The notes under the pieces are model-generated. The model was given only the letters and a program-made list of their open reading frames with translations, searched no databases and had not been told where the DNA came from. Made by a program: the position numbers and the translations under genes. A DNA stretch of 64,000 nt from G965222535 sp965222535 (GTDB taxonomy: Bacteria > Pseudomonadota > Gammaproteobacteria > HK1), in contig OZ244957.1 in NCBI GenBank assembly GCA_965222535.1, positions 496,001 to 560,000 of the forward strand, written 5' to 3'. Positions 34,245-42,873 of the stretch are shown piece after piece (position 1 is the stretch's first letter; each line of letters starts with the position of its first letter).

Positions 34245-34574
34245 TCATGCGGTTGGATGGCTGAAGAGCGCTTCCAAGTTATACATATCCCGTATTTCAG
34301 GGATCATGATATGCACTACAATATCCACCAGATCGATCAGCACCCATTCGCCCCTAGCCAGTCCTTCGGTGCCGAGCGGCGGCTGACCATAGTGCTTCGC
34401 TTGCTCGATCAAATGCTCAGCGATAGCGGTCGCCTGGCGGTTTGAGCGTGCGCTGGCGATAACCATATAATCGGTGATGCCAAGCAGCGCATGAACATCG
34501 AATACGCTGATAGCGGTTGCCTTATTGTCGTGCAAAACGTCACTGACGAACGAAAGAAAAGAGTGGTTGTTCAT
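34245..34574 (-). CDS. rsfS: Ribosomal silencing factor RsfS
   Basis: 109-residue protein that binds ribosomal protein L14 and blocks subunit joining under starvation. Conserved blocks are DVHALLGITDYMVIASARSNRQ, EHLIEQAK, GEWVLIDLVDIVVHIM and RDMYNLEALF. Start ATG 34574 (MNNHSFLSF) gives the usual length; longer frames are not supported. Normally it sits between nadD and rlmH, neither of which is present here. Confidence 0.93.
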   Translation of the reverse strand: MNNHSFLSFVSDVLHDNKATAISVFDVHALLGITDYMVIASARSNRQATAIAEHLIEQAKHYGQPPLGTEGLARGEWVLIDLVDIVVHIMIPEIRDMYNLEALFSHPTA

Positions 34575-34927
34575 GGCGATCCAAAAACGCTTCAATACGC
34601 CCCGTTCAATGCCAATCCGCAGAGCAGACACAATCCAGACGGAGTGGCTGTTGGAGCACGCCGGGTGGTTCCTCTCAAGAATCTGGCAACGCCGACTGGG
34701 GGCATCAGCGGCGCTGCTGTGGCACCGCTACAGAAACCATGGCAGGCACTGTCCATCCGCCTGTATGGCACCTTCAAACAGCCATTGGAGATCGCCGTGT
34801 TGCGTGCGAGGCTAAACCCAATACAGCGTATAACCGTTTGATATATACCCTCTTTTCCTAATGAAGCACGATCAGTGAGCGCCACGAAGATCGCCTTGCG
34901 GTGTTTTTCAAGGCACTTCATAGGGCT
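34575..34927. other. Intergenic region between rsfS and the dciA-like gene
   Basis: Overlapping short frames on both strands but none with recognisable motifs or a good ribosome-binding site. This is where nadD would be expected beside rsfS; I see no trace of its nucleotide-binding motif. Confidence 0.45.
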
Positions 34928-35389
34928 TCATTTGCGCGCCGCAATGCGGCGTAAGACAGCACAAAGTCGGGGGTTATCCAATGCCTCGGCGGTGGCGTTG
35001 AGTGCCTTACGTGCCGGCGCGCCAAACGCACCGCAGAGCTTTGGCGCGCCGGCTGTGGTCGTCAAAGCGACTGATACCTGGGCCAGCCGAACTTTGACTT
35101 GCTCGGGGTACGGCACATCCGTCATCGGTGCTAGGAGGCCGAGGATCTCGTCAGCCATAAAGCGCACCTTGGTGGCCAAAGCGACATTAGCAACAAGCAA
35201 TACCAAAGCCTCGGCATCACAACGTGCGACCCGCAAGTGAGAACGCAGTTCGCCGTCTAATTGCGGCAGCAGTCGGTGCTCGACCGACATCAGCACCTGC
35301 GCCTGCGAAACCAACCGCTGCTGATGTACTGCCAGCAGTTCGCCCAGCGACTGCGGTCTGTCAGCACCCGTCGGGCGTGGATCAGCCAT
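34928..35389 (-). CDS. DUF721 / DciA-like protein (putative replicative helicase loader)
   Basis: 153 residues from ATG 35389; a TTG at 35422 is an alternative. LGELLAVHQQRLVSQAQVLMS is followed by LLPQLDGELRSHLRVARCDAEALVLLVANVALATKVRFMADEIL, cited here in part as VALATKVRFMADEILGLLAP. This is the DUF721 pattern: small start helix, then a KH-like domain with an Ala-Thr-Arg/Lys-hydrophobic-Arg-Phe motif. DciA proteins load DnaB helicase in bacteria lacking DnaC. The C-terminal Ala-rich part is less conserved. Assigned from pattern memory, so moderate certainty. Confidence 0.65.
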   Translation of the reverse strand: MADPRPTGADRPQSLGELLAVHQQRLVSQAQVLMSVEHRLLPQLDGELRSHLRVARCDAEALVLLVANVALATKVRFMADEILGLLAPMTDVPYPEQVKVRLAQVSVALTTTAGAPKLCGAFGAPARKALNATAEALDNPRLCAVLRRIAARK

Positions 35390-35468
35390 CGTCAGCAAAA
35401 CGACCGCGGCGTGCAGCCGCAATCATCCGGAGCGGGATGCTGCTTGTCAAACGCCTCAGAGCGCATAC

Positions 35469-36365
35469 TCAGGCTACCGAGGCATCGAATATGGATTGCA
35501 CCGATTGCTCAATCTGTTGACTGAAGGCCTGATCGGATTGACTATGCTGCAGTCCCTCGGTCAATGCTCTGGAAAAACTGGCGACCATGCCGGAGTTGGC
35601 GGCAAGACGGGCATTCGCCGCTTCGCGGCTGTAGCCGCCAGATAGGGCAAGCAGCTTGAGTACGTTCGGATGATGAACGAAGTCACGGTAGTGATTACTG
35701 CGTTCCGGCAAGGTGAGTTTAAACATCACCTGCTGCTTATCGTCGAGTTGCTCCAAGGCGATTGATAACTCCTTTTTCAGCAGTTCCTCAGCAGCCCCTT
35801 TATGTGGACAATGGATATCAATTTCAGGTTCAATGATAGGCGTCAGGGCATGTTGCAGGATCTGTCGCCCTAGGGCAAACTGCTGGTCAACGATAGTTTT
35901 AATGCCGTCGGCATTGGCTTGTTTGATCACCGATCGCATCTTAGTGCCGAAAATCCCTTTTTCTTTACCACGTGCCAACAAAGTCTCCAAACCGGCGTTC
36001 GGCTTCATCAGTTGTACGCCGTTTGCTTCCGCCGCCAGCCCTTTATCCACTTTCAAAAAAGGGACTATGTTTTTATTCCGCCACAGGTATTCGGCTGACG
36101 CAATGCCCTCAATGGAGCGATTCATCGTATCCTCAAACAGGATGCTTCCGAGGATACGGGCACCATTGAATGCCGGGTTGGTGATGATTCGCGTACGCAT
36201 CGCATGCACCATGGTGAACATACGCTGCATATCATCATTTAACGTGGATAGATCAAGGCCGTACAGAAGAAGTGCTTTGGGAGTGCTGCCACCGCTTTGG
36301 TCGAGAGCGGCGATAAAGCCTTCTTGCGTACGTATTTTCTCTGATTGTAGTTCTGCTGCAGCCAT
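35469..36365 (-). CDS. fda: Fructose-bisphosphate aldolase class I
   Basis: 298-residue Schiff-base aldolase that splits fructose 1,6-bisphosphate into two triose phosphates. Diagnostic blocks are ALDQSGGSTPKALLLYG near the N-terminus, the NIVPFLKVDKGLAAEANGVQLMKP segment, GIFGTKMRSVIK, and EPEIDIHCPHK; these match the bacterial class I enzymes of the Staphylococcus type. ATG 36365 follows CAGAGG, so the 15 upstream in-frame codons are left out. It heads a minus-strand run with the dciA-like gene and rsfS. Confidence 0.92.
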   Translation of the reverse strand: MAAAELQSEKIRTQEGFIAALDQSGGSTPKALLLYGLDLSTLNDDMQRMFTMVHAMRTRIITNPAFNGARILGSILFEDTMNRSIEGIASAEYLWRNKNIVPFLKVDKGLAAEANGVQLMKPNAGLETLLARGKEKGIFGTKMRSVIKQANADGIKTIVDQQFALGRQILQHALTPIIEPEIDIHCPHKGAAEELLKKELSIALEQLDDKQQVMFKLTLPERSNHYRDFVHHPNVLKLLALSGGYSREAANARLAANSGMVASFSRALTEGLQHSQSDQAFSQQIEQSVQSIFDASVA

Positions 36366-36487
36366 AGCAACCTCTGAGTAGGTGTTGGAGTCGGATTGTG
36401 CGCTCTGCACCTGTTATGTTACAACGACGCGGACGCCATTGCAGCGATCAAATTTGGCGTTGTTAGGCAACCTAGTTCACATAGTAG

Positions 36488-36633
36488 GAAATCTCGAAAA
36501 ATCTCAACGAGATGGGCGGGGGAAAGGCCCTTCGCACCTGTAACGTAAGCCGTTGATTTATAATCCTTCCCTCAATAGAACAAGCCCCCATGACACCTCG
36601 AAAAGCAAGCGAAGCTGGTTTTCAAGGTGCCCC
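36488..36633 (+). repeat. R1 repeat, full length
   Basis: Head aaatctcgaaaaatctcaac, core ggcgggggaaagg, cacctgtaacgtaagccg, ttgatttataatccttccc, aatagaacaagcccc, hairpin gacacctcgaaaagc / gctggttttcaaggtgc. Confidence 0.88.
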
Positions 36634-36951
36634 CATAATAGATCACAACAGCTTGCTTCGGCACCACTTTAGTCAGTGCTCAAGTGGAAACAATTCGGCG
36701 CTCAGCGCTGCTTAGCGTACAATACAGTTGCTTGTACAGCACAGCCCATTCGCCTTGGCAGAGATATTGCGATCCCTATCACCAAGATCGGGTATGATCG
36801 GAAAGCTGGGCTGACCCCCAAGCGGCAGTGAGACCAGCGAGACATTTGCTGCAGATTACGACCTTGGCGATGCTGTTCTGCCACAGCCCCAAACTTATGT
36901 CGCAGAATAAATTTCAGCAATTGCGAGAAAACGTATTATTCTTATCTAAAG
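36634..36951. other. Intergenic region between two R1 copies
   Basis: No recognisable gene. Short frames on both strands lack motifs. The expected nlpD, which normally precedes rpoS, is absent. Confidence 0.45.
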
Positions 36952-37066
36952 GAAGCCTCGAAAAAACCTCACTGGGATCGAGAGTTGGGGAAAGGAGCAT
37001 GCTTGACCTGTAACGTAAGCCAATGATTTATGATCCTTACCCCAATAGACAAGCCCGGCAGGGTAG
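36952..37066 (+). repeat. R1 repeat, lacking the terminal hairpin
   Basis: aagcctcgaaaaaacctcac, gggatcgagagttgggga, gacctgtaacgtaagcc, tgatttatgatccttacccc, aatagacaagcccggcagg. Lies in the rpoS upstream region. Confidence 0.85.
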
Positions 37067-37283
37067 ATTCCTATGCTTTCGCAGTATTGAATGGTATTAC
37101 ATGGTGTCAGCGGGGCGAGGGTTAAGCCTTTTTTTGAGGTCAGCAAGACAGCCGTTACATAGCATCATCAATTGGCGTGATACCGATGGCAACTAAAATG
37201 GATTCCAGCAGCACTTCCTCCAGAAAACCCAGAGTGACCCTGAAGCTGCTGCTGATTATGGCACCGCGCCTCAGGATGAGAGC

Positions 37284-38201
37284 ATGAAGGTGAACAAGAA
37301 ACCTCTGATTGATGATGATGGTGCCGATAAAGACAGTCAAGGGGAGGATCCTGACAACTACACTGGCAAGAACGAGTTCGATGCGATACAGATATATCTG
37401 CGCGAGATCAGCTATTCGCCGTTGCTGACTGCTGCAGAGGAAGTTGAGTTGGGGCAACGGGTACAGCAAGGGGACAGCAAAGCGCGCCAAAAGATGATCG
37501 AAAGTAATCTGCGCTTAGTGGTGAAGATATCCAAGCGCTATATCAACCGCGGTCTGTCACTGCTGGACCTGATCGAGGAGGGTAATCTGGGCTTGATCCG
37601 CGCTGTCAGCAAGTTCGATCCGAGCCTCGGTTATCGTTTTTCCACCTATGCCACTTGGTGGATACGGGAAACCATCGATCGCGCCTTGATGAAACAAAGC
37701 CGGATGGTACGCTTGCCGATCCACATCATCAAAGAGCTCAATACTTACCTGCGTACTGCGCGCCAGTTGTCATTGGAAATCGGTCGTGAGCCGCAGATCG
37801 AAGATATTGCCAATCGGTTAGGTAAGCCAGCCGAAGTGATCAGACGTCAAATGCGGCTCAACGCCGCCATCACTATCGATGATTCGAGTGCCGCCAACGA
37901 AAATTCAGTGTGGTATTCGATTGCGGATAAAAACGACATTGATCCCGCTGACATCATACAGAGCAGCGAAATCCAGCAGCAACTGAATGAATGGTTATCT
38001 CAACTCACTGACAAGCAGCGCTCCATAGTGGAGCGGCGTTTCGGTCTGCGTGGTAACCCAGATACCCTGAAAACAATAAGCAACGAGCTTTCGATCACGC
38101 GCGAACGGGTGCGTCAGATTCAAATCAGAGCGCTGGTGAAACTGCGCCAGATTCTTGAGAGTGAAGGGGTTTCAAGCGATGCCCTGTTCGATCACGAATG
38201 A
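37284..38201 (+). CDS. rpoS: RNA polymerase sigma factor RpoS
   Basis: 305-residue stationary-phase/stress sigma factor of the sigma-70 group 2 type. Region 1.2 is DAIQIYLREISYSPLLTAAEE; region 2 is RQKMIESNLRLVVKISKRY, LLDLIEEGNLGLIRAV and FSTYATWWIRETIDRALM; region 3 has VRLPIHIIKELNTYLRTAR; and region 4 ends RRFGLRG ... LSITRERVRQIQIRAL, the -35-binding helix-turn-helix. SPLL and the IHIIKELN block favour RpoS over RpoD or RpoH. Length is slightly short of E. coli RpoS because the acidic N-terminus is reduced. ATG 37284 follows AGGATGAG. nlpD, its usual upstream neighbour, is missing. Confidence 0.92.
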   Translation: MKVNKKPLIDDDGADKDSQGEDPDNYTGKNEFDAIQIYLREISYSPLLTAAEEVELGQRVQQGDSKARQKMIESNLRLVVKISKRYINRGLSLLDLIEEGNLGLIRAVSKFDPSLGYRFSTYATWWIRETIDRALMKQSRMVRLPIHIIKELNTYLRTARQLSLEIGREPQIEDIANRLGKPAEVIRRQMRLNAAITIDDSSAANENSVWYSIADKNDIDPADIIQSSEIQQQLNEWLSQLTDKQRSIVERRFGLRGNPDTLKTISNELSITRERVRQIQIRALVKLRQILESEGVSSDALFDHE

Positions 38202-38425
38202 TAACGAGCCGATGGCATCATTGTGCGATAATCTGTTGCGCCATGGTTGTCTTTGAAGCGATTGGAGGTTGATGCCCGTGTCATATGCAAGCGGGCAGCA
38301 GCCGAGTTATCCTTTGGCGTGCCTCGCGCACTCAACGCTCAAAGGCGATGACCGCTATGAATACGCCCCTCGTTGTCCCTTCCCAGACCAATAAAAGCTG
38401 CATTTACCCATTCTAATTCAACTAC

Positions 38426-39046
38426 ATGTATCCCACCAGTAATATCCGCGATTATATGAGCAGTGAGCTAAGGCGGGTGCGTCTTTCTGATTGGGCGCGC
38501 TTGCAAGGCATATCTAGGCTCACCGCTTACCGCATGTTGAAGCGCGGTATATTGCCGGTACCCAGTGAGCGCTCGCCAACAGGGCGCTGGTATGTATTAC
38601 TGAATCGCTCTGGGGCAAGGACCGCGCTCTACACGCGCGCCGTCCAAGGAACGCAGCAGATCGAGATAATCAACGCGCAGGTGGCGGTGCTGTCGGAGTG
38701 GGCCACCCGATGCCAGCGATCGGTGTTTACCGTTACGCGAGAGATCGCCGACCCATTTGTTGATCCCATGCCGCGCTTGGAGCGCTTGCTGGCCGATCGT
38801 CAGATCACCGAAATCGTTATCGATACTCCCAGTATCGTAGGAGTTGCACAACTGCTATTGATTAAAGCGGCGCTGGCTTCCCAAGGACGCACCATCACCG
38901 CAGTCAACAGCGACAATAAACACAGCGAGCACCAACGGCAAAACTTGCAGTCCTCTCTGTTTCACGTGTGCAAGCTCATCTATGGCCCAAAAACCGGGCT
39001 CAAACTCGCTTATCAAATCCAGTCTCAGTCGGATAGCAGCGACTAA
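38426..39046 (+). CDS. IS607-type serine recombinase-like protein, catalytic serine lost
   Basis: 206 residues; ATG 38426 or 38456. Residues 12-45 form a MerR-like helix-turn-helix (RLSDWARLQGISRLTAYRML). Residues 65-190 align by pattern with the IS607 TnpA resolvase fold: ALYTRAVQ where active enzymes have Y-x-R-V-S, then MPRLERLLADRQITEIVID and ALASQGRTITAVN. The catalytic Ser position reads Val, and the usual Arg-rich RDRLTRFG block reads TPSIVGVAQ. So it is probably not a working recombinase. There is no TnpB gene beside it. It may be a decayed or recruited DNA-binding protein. Confidence 0.65.
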   Translation: MYPTSNIRDYMSSELRRVRLSDWARLQGISRLTAYRMLKRGILPVPSERSPTGRWYVLLNRSGARTALYTRAVQGTQQIEIINAQVAVLSEWATRCQRSVFTVTREIADPFVDPMPRLERLLADRQITEIVIDTPSIVGVAQLLLIKAALASQGRTITAVNSDNKHSEHQRQNLQSSLFHVCKLIYGPKTGLKLAYQIQSQSDSSD

Positions 39047-39251
39047 CCAGCGCTAAACAACGCTATCAGTTGCTGGCAGGCAGGGCATGTCGGATTACAG
39101 CTTTTGCGTCTAAGTTGCGGCAAACATCGAGCGTCCCTCTTGAGAGGACAACCCCATCATCGGATGGGCTTTGCCTGCAACTTTCCCTTCCTTGGCGTAC
39201 AGTGCCTAGCCTTGAGCAGTCGCCGTGCAAAAACCCGATTATCAACCTAAT

Positions 39252-39402
39252 GGAACCTCGAAAAACATCAACGGGATGGGGGTTTGGAGGAAAGGGCATG
39301 ATCACACGCAACGTAAGCCGTTGATTTACAATACTTCCCCCAATAGACAAGCCCCGCAGGGTACCTCGTAAAACTAGCGAAGCTGGTTTTGCGAGGTACC
39401 CT
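39252..39402 (+). repeat. R1 repeat, full length, reference copy
   Basis: Head gaacctcgaaaaacatcaac, gggatgggggtttggagg, gggcatgatcacacgcaacg, taagccgttgatttac, cttcccccaatagacaagcc, hairpin arms gtacctcgtaaaactagc and gctggttttgcgaggtac around gaa (39361-39399). Immediately precedes argG by 48 bp. Confidence 0.9.
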
Positions 39403-39450
39403 TAATCGAATCCACACCACCTTTACCAAGCAAAGCTCTCGGAATTAGCC

Positions 39451-40662
39451 ATGTCCAAAGTGAAAAAAGTTGTGTTGGCCTACTCGGGCGGTTTAGATAC
39501 GTCGATTATTCTGCGCTGGTTGCAGCAAACCTACGCCTGCGAAGTAGTGACTTTCACCGCCGATATTGGTCAGGGAGAAGAAATCGAGCCTGCCCGAGAT
39601 AAAGCCCAAGCGCTTGGCGTAAGCGATATCTTTATTCAGCACCTCACGGAAGAATTTGCCCGCGACTTCGTCTTCCCGATGTTCCGTGCAAATACCGTTT
39701 ACGAAGGAGAATACTTGCTGGGGACTGCCATCGCACGTCCATTGATCGCCAAACATTTGGTTACCATCGCGCACCAAACTGGTGCCGATGCGATCGCCCA
39801 TGGAGCGACTGGCAAGGGGAATGATCAGGTACGCTTTGAGCTGAGCGCTTATGCGCTGGCACCCGATATCCGCATCATTGCACCATGGCGCGAATGGGAT
39901 TTCAATTCGCGCGAGCACTTATTAAACTACGCTAGGGAACATCAGATTCCGATTGATGCCGGCAAACGAAACGCCTCACCTTATTCGACGGATGCCAATT
40001 TGCTGCACATATCGTATGAAGGCAATGAGCTCGAGGATCCGTGGACGCCGCCGGACGATGGCATGTGGCGCTGGACGCGTTCGCTTGAAGAGGCGGAAGC
40101 GACACCGCAATACCTAGAGCTGACCTACGAGCACGGTGATGTGGTTTGCGTCGACGGTCAGCGCATGACGCCCGCACAGGTACTGACAACCCTGAACGCT
40201 ATCGGCGCTAAGCATGGCATCGGTCGCCTTGATATCGTCGAGAACCGTTACATCGGCATGAAATCCCGCGGCTGCTACGAGACTCCTGGGGGCAGCATTT
40301 TGCTGCACGCCCATCGTGCGATCGAGTCGATTACCCTCGATCGCGAGGCGGCGCATCTGAAGGATGAGTTGATGCCGCGTTATGCTTCACTGATCTATAA
40401 TGGGTATTGGTGGTCGCCAGAAAGACGTGCGCTGCAAGCGCTAATCGATCACACCCAGGAGTGGGTCAATGGGGTGGCGCGTTTGAAGCTCTACAAAGGC
40501 AATGTAATGACCGTCGGGCGGCGCTCAGACGACAGCTTGTTCGATCCCAAGAGCGCAACTTTCGAAAACAGCGAAGGGGCTTATGATCAACGCGATGCCG
40601 AGGGCTTTATCCGGCTGAACGCGCTACGCCTGCGCATCGCCGCCCACACAAAGCGTTGCTGA
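39451..40662 (+). CDS. argG: Argininosuccinate synthase
   Basis: 403 residues; joins citrulline and aspartate with ATP to give argininosuccinate in arginine synthesis. The ATP pyrophosphatase P-loop is VVLAYSGGLDTSIILRWL near the N-terminus. Also visible are the GATGKGNDQVRFEL segment, the citrulline/aspartate region RPLIAKHLV, and KSRGCYETPGG. Length is standard. ATG 39451 (MSKVKKV) is the family-typical start. No other arginine genes lie nearby; an R1 repeat forms much of its leader. Confidence 0.97.
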   Translation: MSKVKKVVLAYSGGLDTSIILRWLQQTYACEVVTFTADIGQGEEIEPARDKAQALGVSDIFIQHLTEEFARDFVFPMFRANTVYEGEYLLGTAIARPLIAKHLVTIAHQTGADAIAHGATGKGNDQVRFELSAYALAPDIRIIAPWREWDFNSREHLLNYAREHQIPIDAGKRNASPYSTDANLLHISYEGNELEDPWTPPDDGMWRWTRSLEEAEATPQYLELTYEHGDVVCVDGQRMTPAQVLTTLNAIGAKHGIGRLDIVENRYIGMKSRGCYETPGGSILLHAHRAIESITLDREAAHLKDELMPRYASLIYNGYWWSPERRALQALIDHTQEWVNGVARLKLYKGNVMTVGRRSDDSLFDPKSATFENSEGAYDQRDAEGFIRLNALRLRIAAHTKRC

Positions 40663-40701
40663 GCAAATGCCCCGTGCAGCGCAATGGGGGAGGCTAAGGC
40701 A

Positions 40702-40846
40702 GTCATGAAAAACTAGCTTCGCCCGCTTTTCGAGGTGCCCTGCAGGGCTTGTCTATTGAGGGAATGATTATAAATCAATAGCTTACGCTACAGGTAATCA
40801 TGCTCCTTGCCCCAAACCCTCATCCCGTTGAGGTTTTTCGAGGTTC
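40702..40846 (-). repeat. R1 repeat, full length, minus orientation
   Basis: Hairpin remnant aactagcttcgcccgctttt and cgaggtgccc, then gcagggcttgtctattgagg, ttataaatcaatagcttacg, ctacaggtaatcatgctcc, ccaaaccctcatcccgttg, aggtttttcgaggttc. Confidence 0.85.
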
Positions 40847-40932
40847 TCTGGTAGTGGCTTTCATCCAAGAAGCGGACGACAGTCGCTCTATGGGTCCCTC
40901 CCGTTTCTCAATTTCTTCGAGTTATCAGACAA

Positions 40933-42474
40933 ATGGCACGCAGTAAACGCAATCGAAATCAAGGCGGTCGCAAGGCGCGCTTAGCCGCTTCTGACACCGC
41001 GGTGGTTGCCGCATCGCCTTATATCACCCGCAAAATACCGGTGTACGAAGTGCTGAACGCCGAAGGGTTGGAAATCATCGAGCATCAGGCTGAAACGATC
41101 CTTGAGGAAATCGGCATCGAATTCCGCGGCGATGAAGAAGTATTGTCGCTGTGGCAAGAGGCTGGTGCTGACATCAATGGCGAACGCGTACGTATACCGC
41201 GCGGTCTGGCACACAAGCTGGTGAGCGAGAACGCGCCGTCAGAGTATATTCAGCATGCCCGTAACCCTGAACGCAGCGTACGGATCGGCGGCTTGCATAC
41301 GGTGTTCGTGCCGGCTTATGGCTCGCCATTCGTGCGCGATCTAGATGGCGGGAGACGCTATGCGATGATCGAGGATTTTCGCAATTTTGTGAAGCTGACC
41401 TACATGACCCCAGCGCTGCACCACAGCGGCGGCACACTGTGCGAACCGACCGATTTACCCGTCAATAAGCGCCATCTGGATATGGTGTACAGTCACATCC
41501 GCTATTCCGACAAACCCTTCATGGGGTCGGTCACCGCCGCGGAGCGCGCAACTGATACGGTCGCTATGGCCCGCATTCTGTTTGGCGCGCCGTTTGTTGA
41601 TCAAAATACCGTTATCACTAGCCTGATCAATGCTAATTCACCACTGGTGTGGGATGCCACGATGCTGGGCGCGCTGAAAGTATATGCCGCTGCCAATCAG
41701 GCGTGTGTGATATCCCCGTTTTGCATTGCCGGTGCGATGTCGCCAGTTACATCCGCTGCGACTTGCTCGCAGTTGTATGCGGAAGCGCTATCTGGAATTG
41801 CGTTGACGCAATTAATACGCCCGGGTTCGCCGGTGGTGTTTGGCACATTCGCCAGCTCGATGTCGATGCAATCGGGTGCCCCGACGTTTGGTACGCCGGA
41901 ACCGCAGTTGGTGCTATCGGTTATCGGCGCCTTGGCGCGGCGCTTAGGCGTTCCTTTTCGCAGTGGCGGTGGCTTATGCGCTTCCAAGATCTCTGATGCT
42001 CAAGCCGCTTATGAGGCCGCCAATACCCTGCAACACGCCATGTTGTGTGGGGTCAATTTCATGCTCCATGTTGCTGGCTGGCTGGAAGGCGGGCTCACCA
42101 TGGGTTATGAAAAATTTATCCTCGATAGTGATCAGGCAATGATGATGGAACGCTATATGGCAGGTATCGACCTGTCGCCTGAGGGTTTGGCGCTGGATGC
42201 ACTATTTGAAGTCGGCCCTGGCAAGCATTTTCTTAATTGCGCACACACCCACAGAAACTACAAAACCGCATTTTGTCGCTCGCAGATGGCCGATAATAAC
42301 AGCTTTGAACAATGGGCGGCGGAAGGCCAGTTGGACGCCACCCAACGGGCCAATGTCTACTGGAAGCGCATGCTCGCCGAATACCAAGCGCCGCCGCTGG
42401 ACGAATCCATCGACGAGCACTTGCAGGCATTCATCGCGCAGCGCAAAAGTTCAATGCCAGACACAAGCTATTAA
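40933..42474 (+). CDS. MttB-family (trimethylamine methyltransferase-like) protein, non-pyrrolysine
   Basis: 513 residues of the MttB superfamily of corrinoid-dependent methyltransferases. Typical blocks are EIIEHQAETILEEIGIEFRG, IRYSDKPFMGSVTAAERA, SPFCIAGAMSPVTSAATCSQLYAEALSGI and a glycine-rich centre FGTFASSMSMQSGAPTFGTPE. The C-terminus has the GPGKHFLNCAHTHRNYKTAF pattern seen in this family. The frame is uninterrupted, so there is no amber-encoded pyrrolysine; such members act on quaternary amines such as glycine betaine rather than trimethylamine. No corrinoid protein or reactivase is nearby, so the exact substrate and partner are unknown. Confidence 0.88.
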   Translation: MARSKRNRNQGGRKARLAASDTAVVAASPYITRKIPVYEVLNAEGLEIIEHQAETILEEIGIEFRGDEEVLSLWQEAGADINGERVRIPRGLAHKLVSENAPSEYIQHARNPERSVRIGGLHTVFVPAYGSPFVRDLDGGRRYAMIEDFRNFVKLTYMTPALHHSGGTLCEPTDLPVNKRHLDMVYSHIRYSDKPFMGSVTAAERATDTVAMARILFGAPFVDQNTVITSLINANSPLVWDATMLGALKVYAAANQACVISPFCIAGAMSPVTSAATCSQLYAEALSGIALTQLIRPGSPVVFGTFASSMSMQSGAPTFGTPEPQLVLSVIGALARRLGVPFRSGGGLCASKISDAQAAYEAANTLQHAMLCGVNFMLHVAGWLEGGLTMGYEKFILDSDQAMMMERYMAGIDLSPEGLALDALFEVGPGKHFLNCAHTHRNYKTAFCRSQMADNNSFEQWAAEGQLDATQRANVYWKRMLAEYQAPPLDESIDEHLQAFIAQRKSSMPDTSY

Positions 42475-42494
42475 GCAAAAGCGGTTTAATAAAT

Positions 42495-42538
42495 GGGCAC
42501 CTCGAAAAAACCACAGTGCTGGTTTTCCGGGCGCGCCC
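42495..42538 (+). repeat. R1 terminal hairpin fragment
   Basis: gggcacctcgaaaaaaccac facing ggttttccgggcgcgcccc, followed by a chimeric stretch containing R3-like tacttgaagatgcagg (42580-42597). Confidence 0.65.
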
Positions 42539-42616
42539 CTTTGGGTGATTGTTTATTGGGGTAGGGGTTATATACTCATGTTACTTGAAGATGCAGGAAA
42601 GGGCTATTTTTCATGC

Positions 42617-42831
42617 TCTCATTCCAGAGCGCCGCCCGAAGCCCTCGACCCTGCACGGCGCTAAGCCGAAAGCGCAGGAGATCCTGGGGTTAGGGGCTTG
42701 GGGGAAGGGAGTACCGCGTTTAGGGGTGCTAAACACGCCCTAACCCTTCCCCCAATACAAACGTCGTTACCCTCCTTATTCTCCTGAAAACCAAGCGCAG
42801 CTTGTTTTTCAGGATTAAATAACGCTTCAGA
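42617..42831 (+). repeat. R2 repeat, solitary copy
   Basis: Same block order as the tandem array: gccctcgaccctgcacggc, ggggttaggggcttggggg, gtaccgcgtttaggggtgc, cccttcccccaatacaaac, then a hairpin at 42783-42813 (arm cctgaaaaccaagc, loop gca, arm gcttgtttttcagg). The stem is unrelated to that of the array. Confidence 0.9.
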
Positions 42832-42873
42832 TTCCAGAACCTCGCCCTCAGCCCCCACCCTCTATCCTCTATC

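Noticed and set aside
34491..34841. Plus-strand frames opposite rsfS and its upstream gap
   Set aside because: They overlap the well-supported rsfS gene and lack motifs; no trace of nadD was found in either strand.
38270..38395. A 40-codon frame between rpoS and the IS607-like gene
   Set aside because: A GGAGG lies upstream but too close to the ATG, and the peptide shows no recognisable pattern.
40933..42474. Pyrrolysine-containing trimethylamine methyltransferase MttB
   Set aside because: The frame has no internal amber codon, and no pyl genes or corrinoid protein are nearby.
42312..42664. Frames overlapping the 3' end of the MttB-family gene
   Set aside because: They are out-of-frame shadows of the methyltransferase gene continuing into R1 and R2 repeats.
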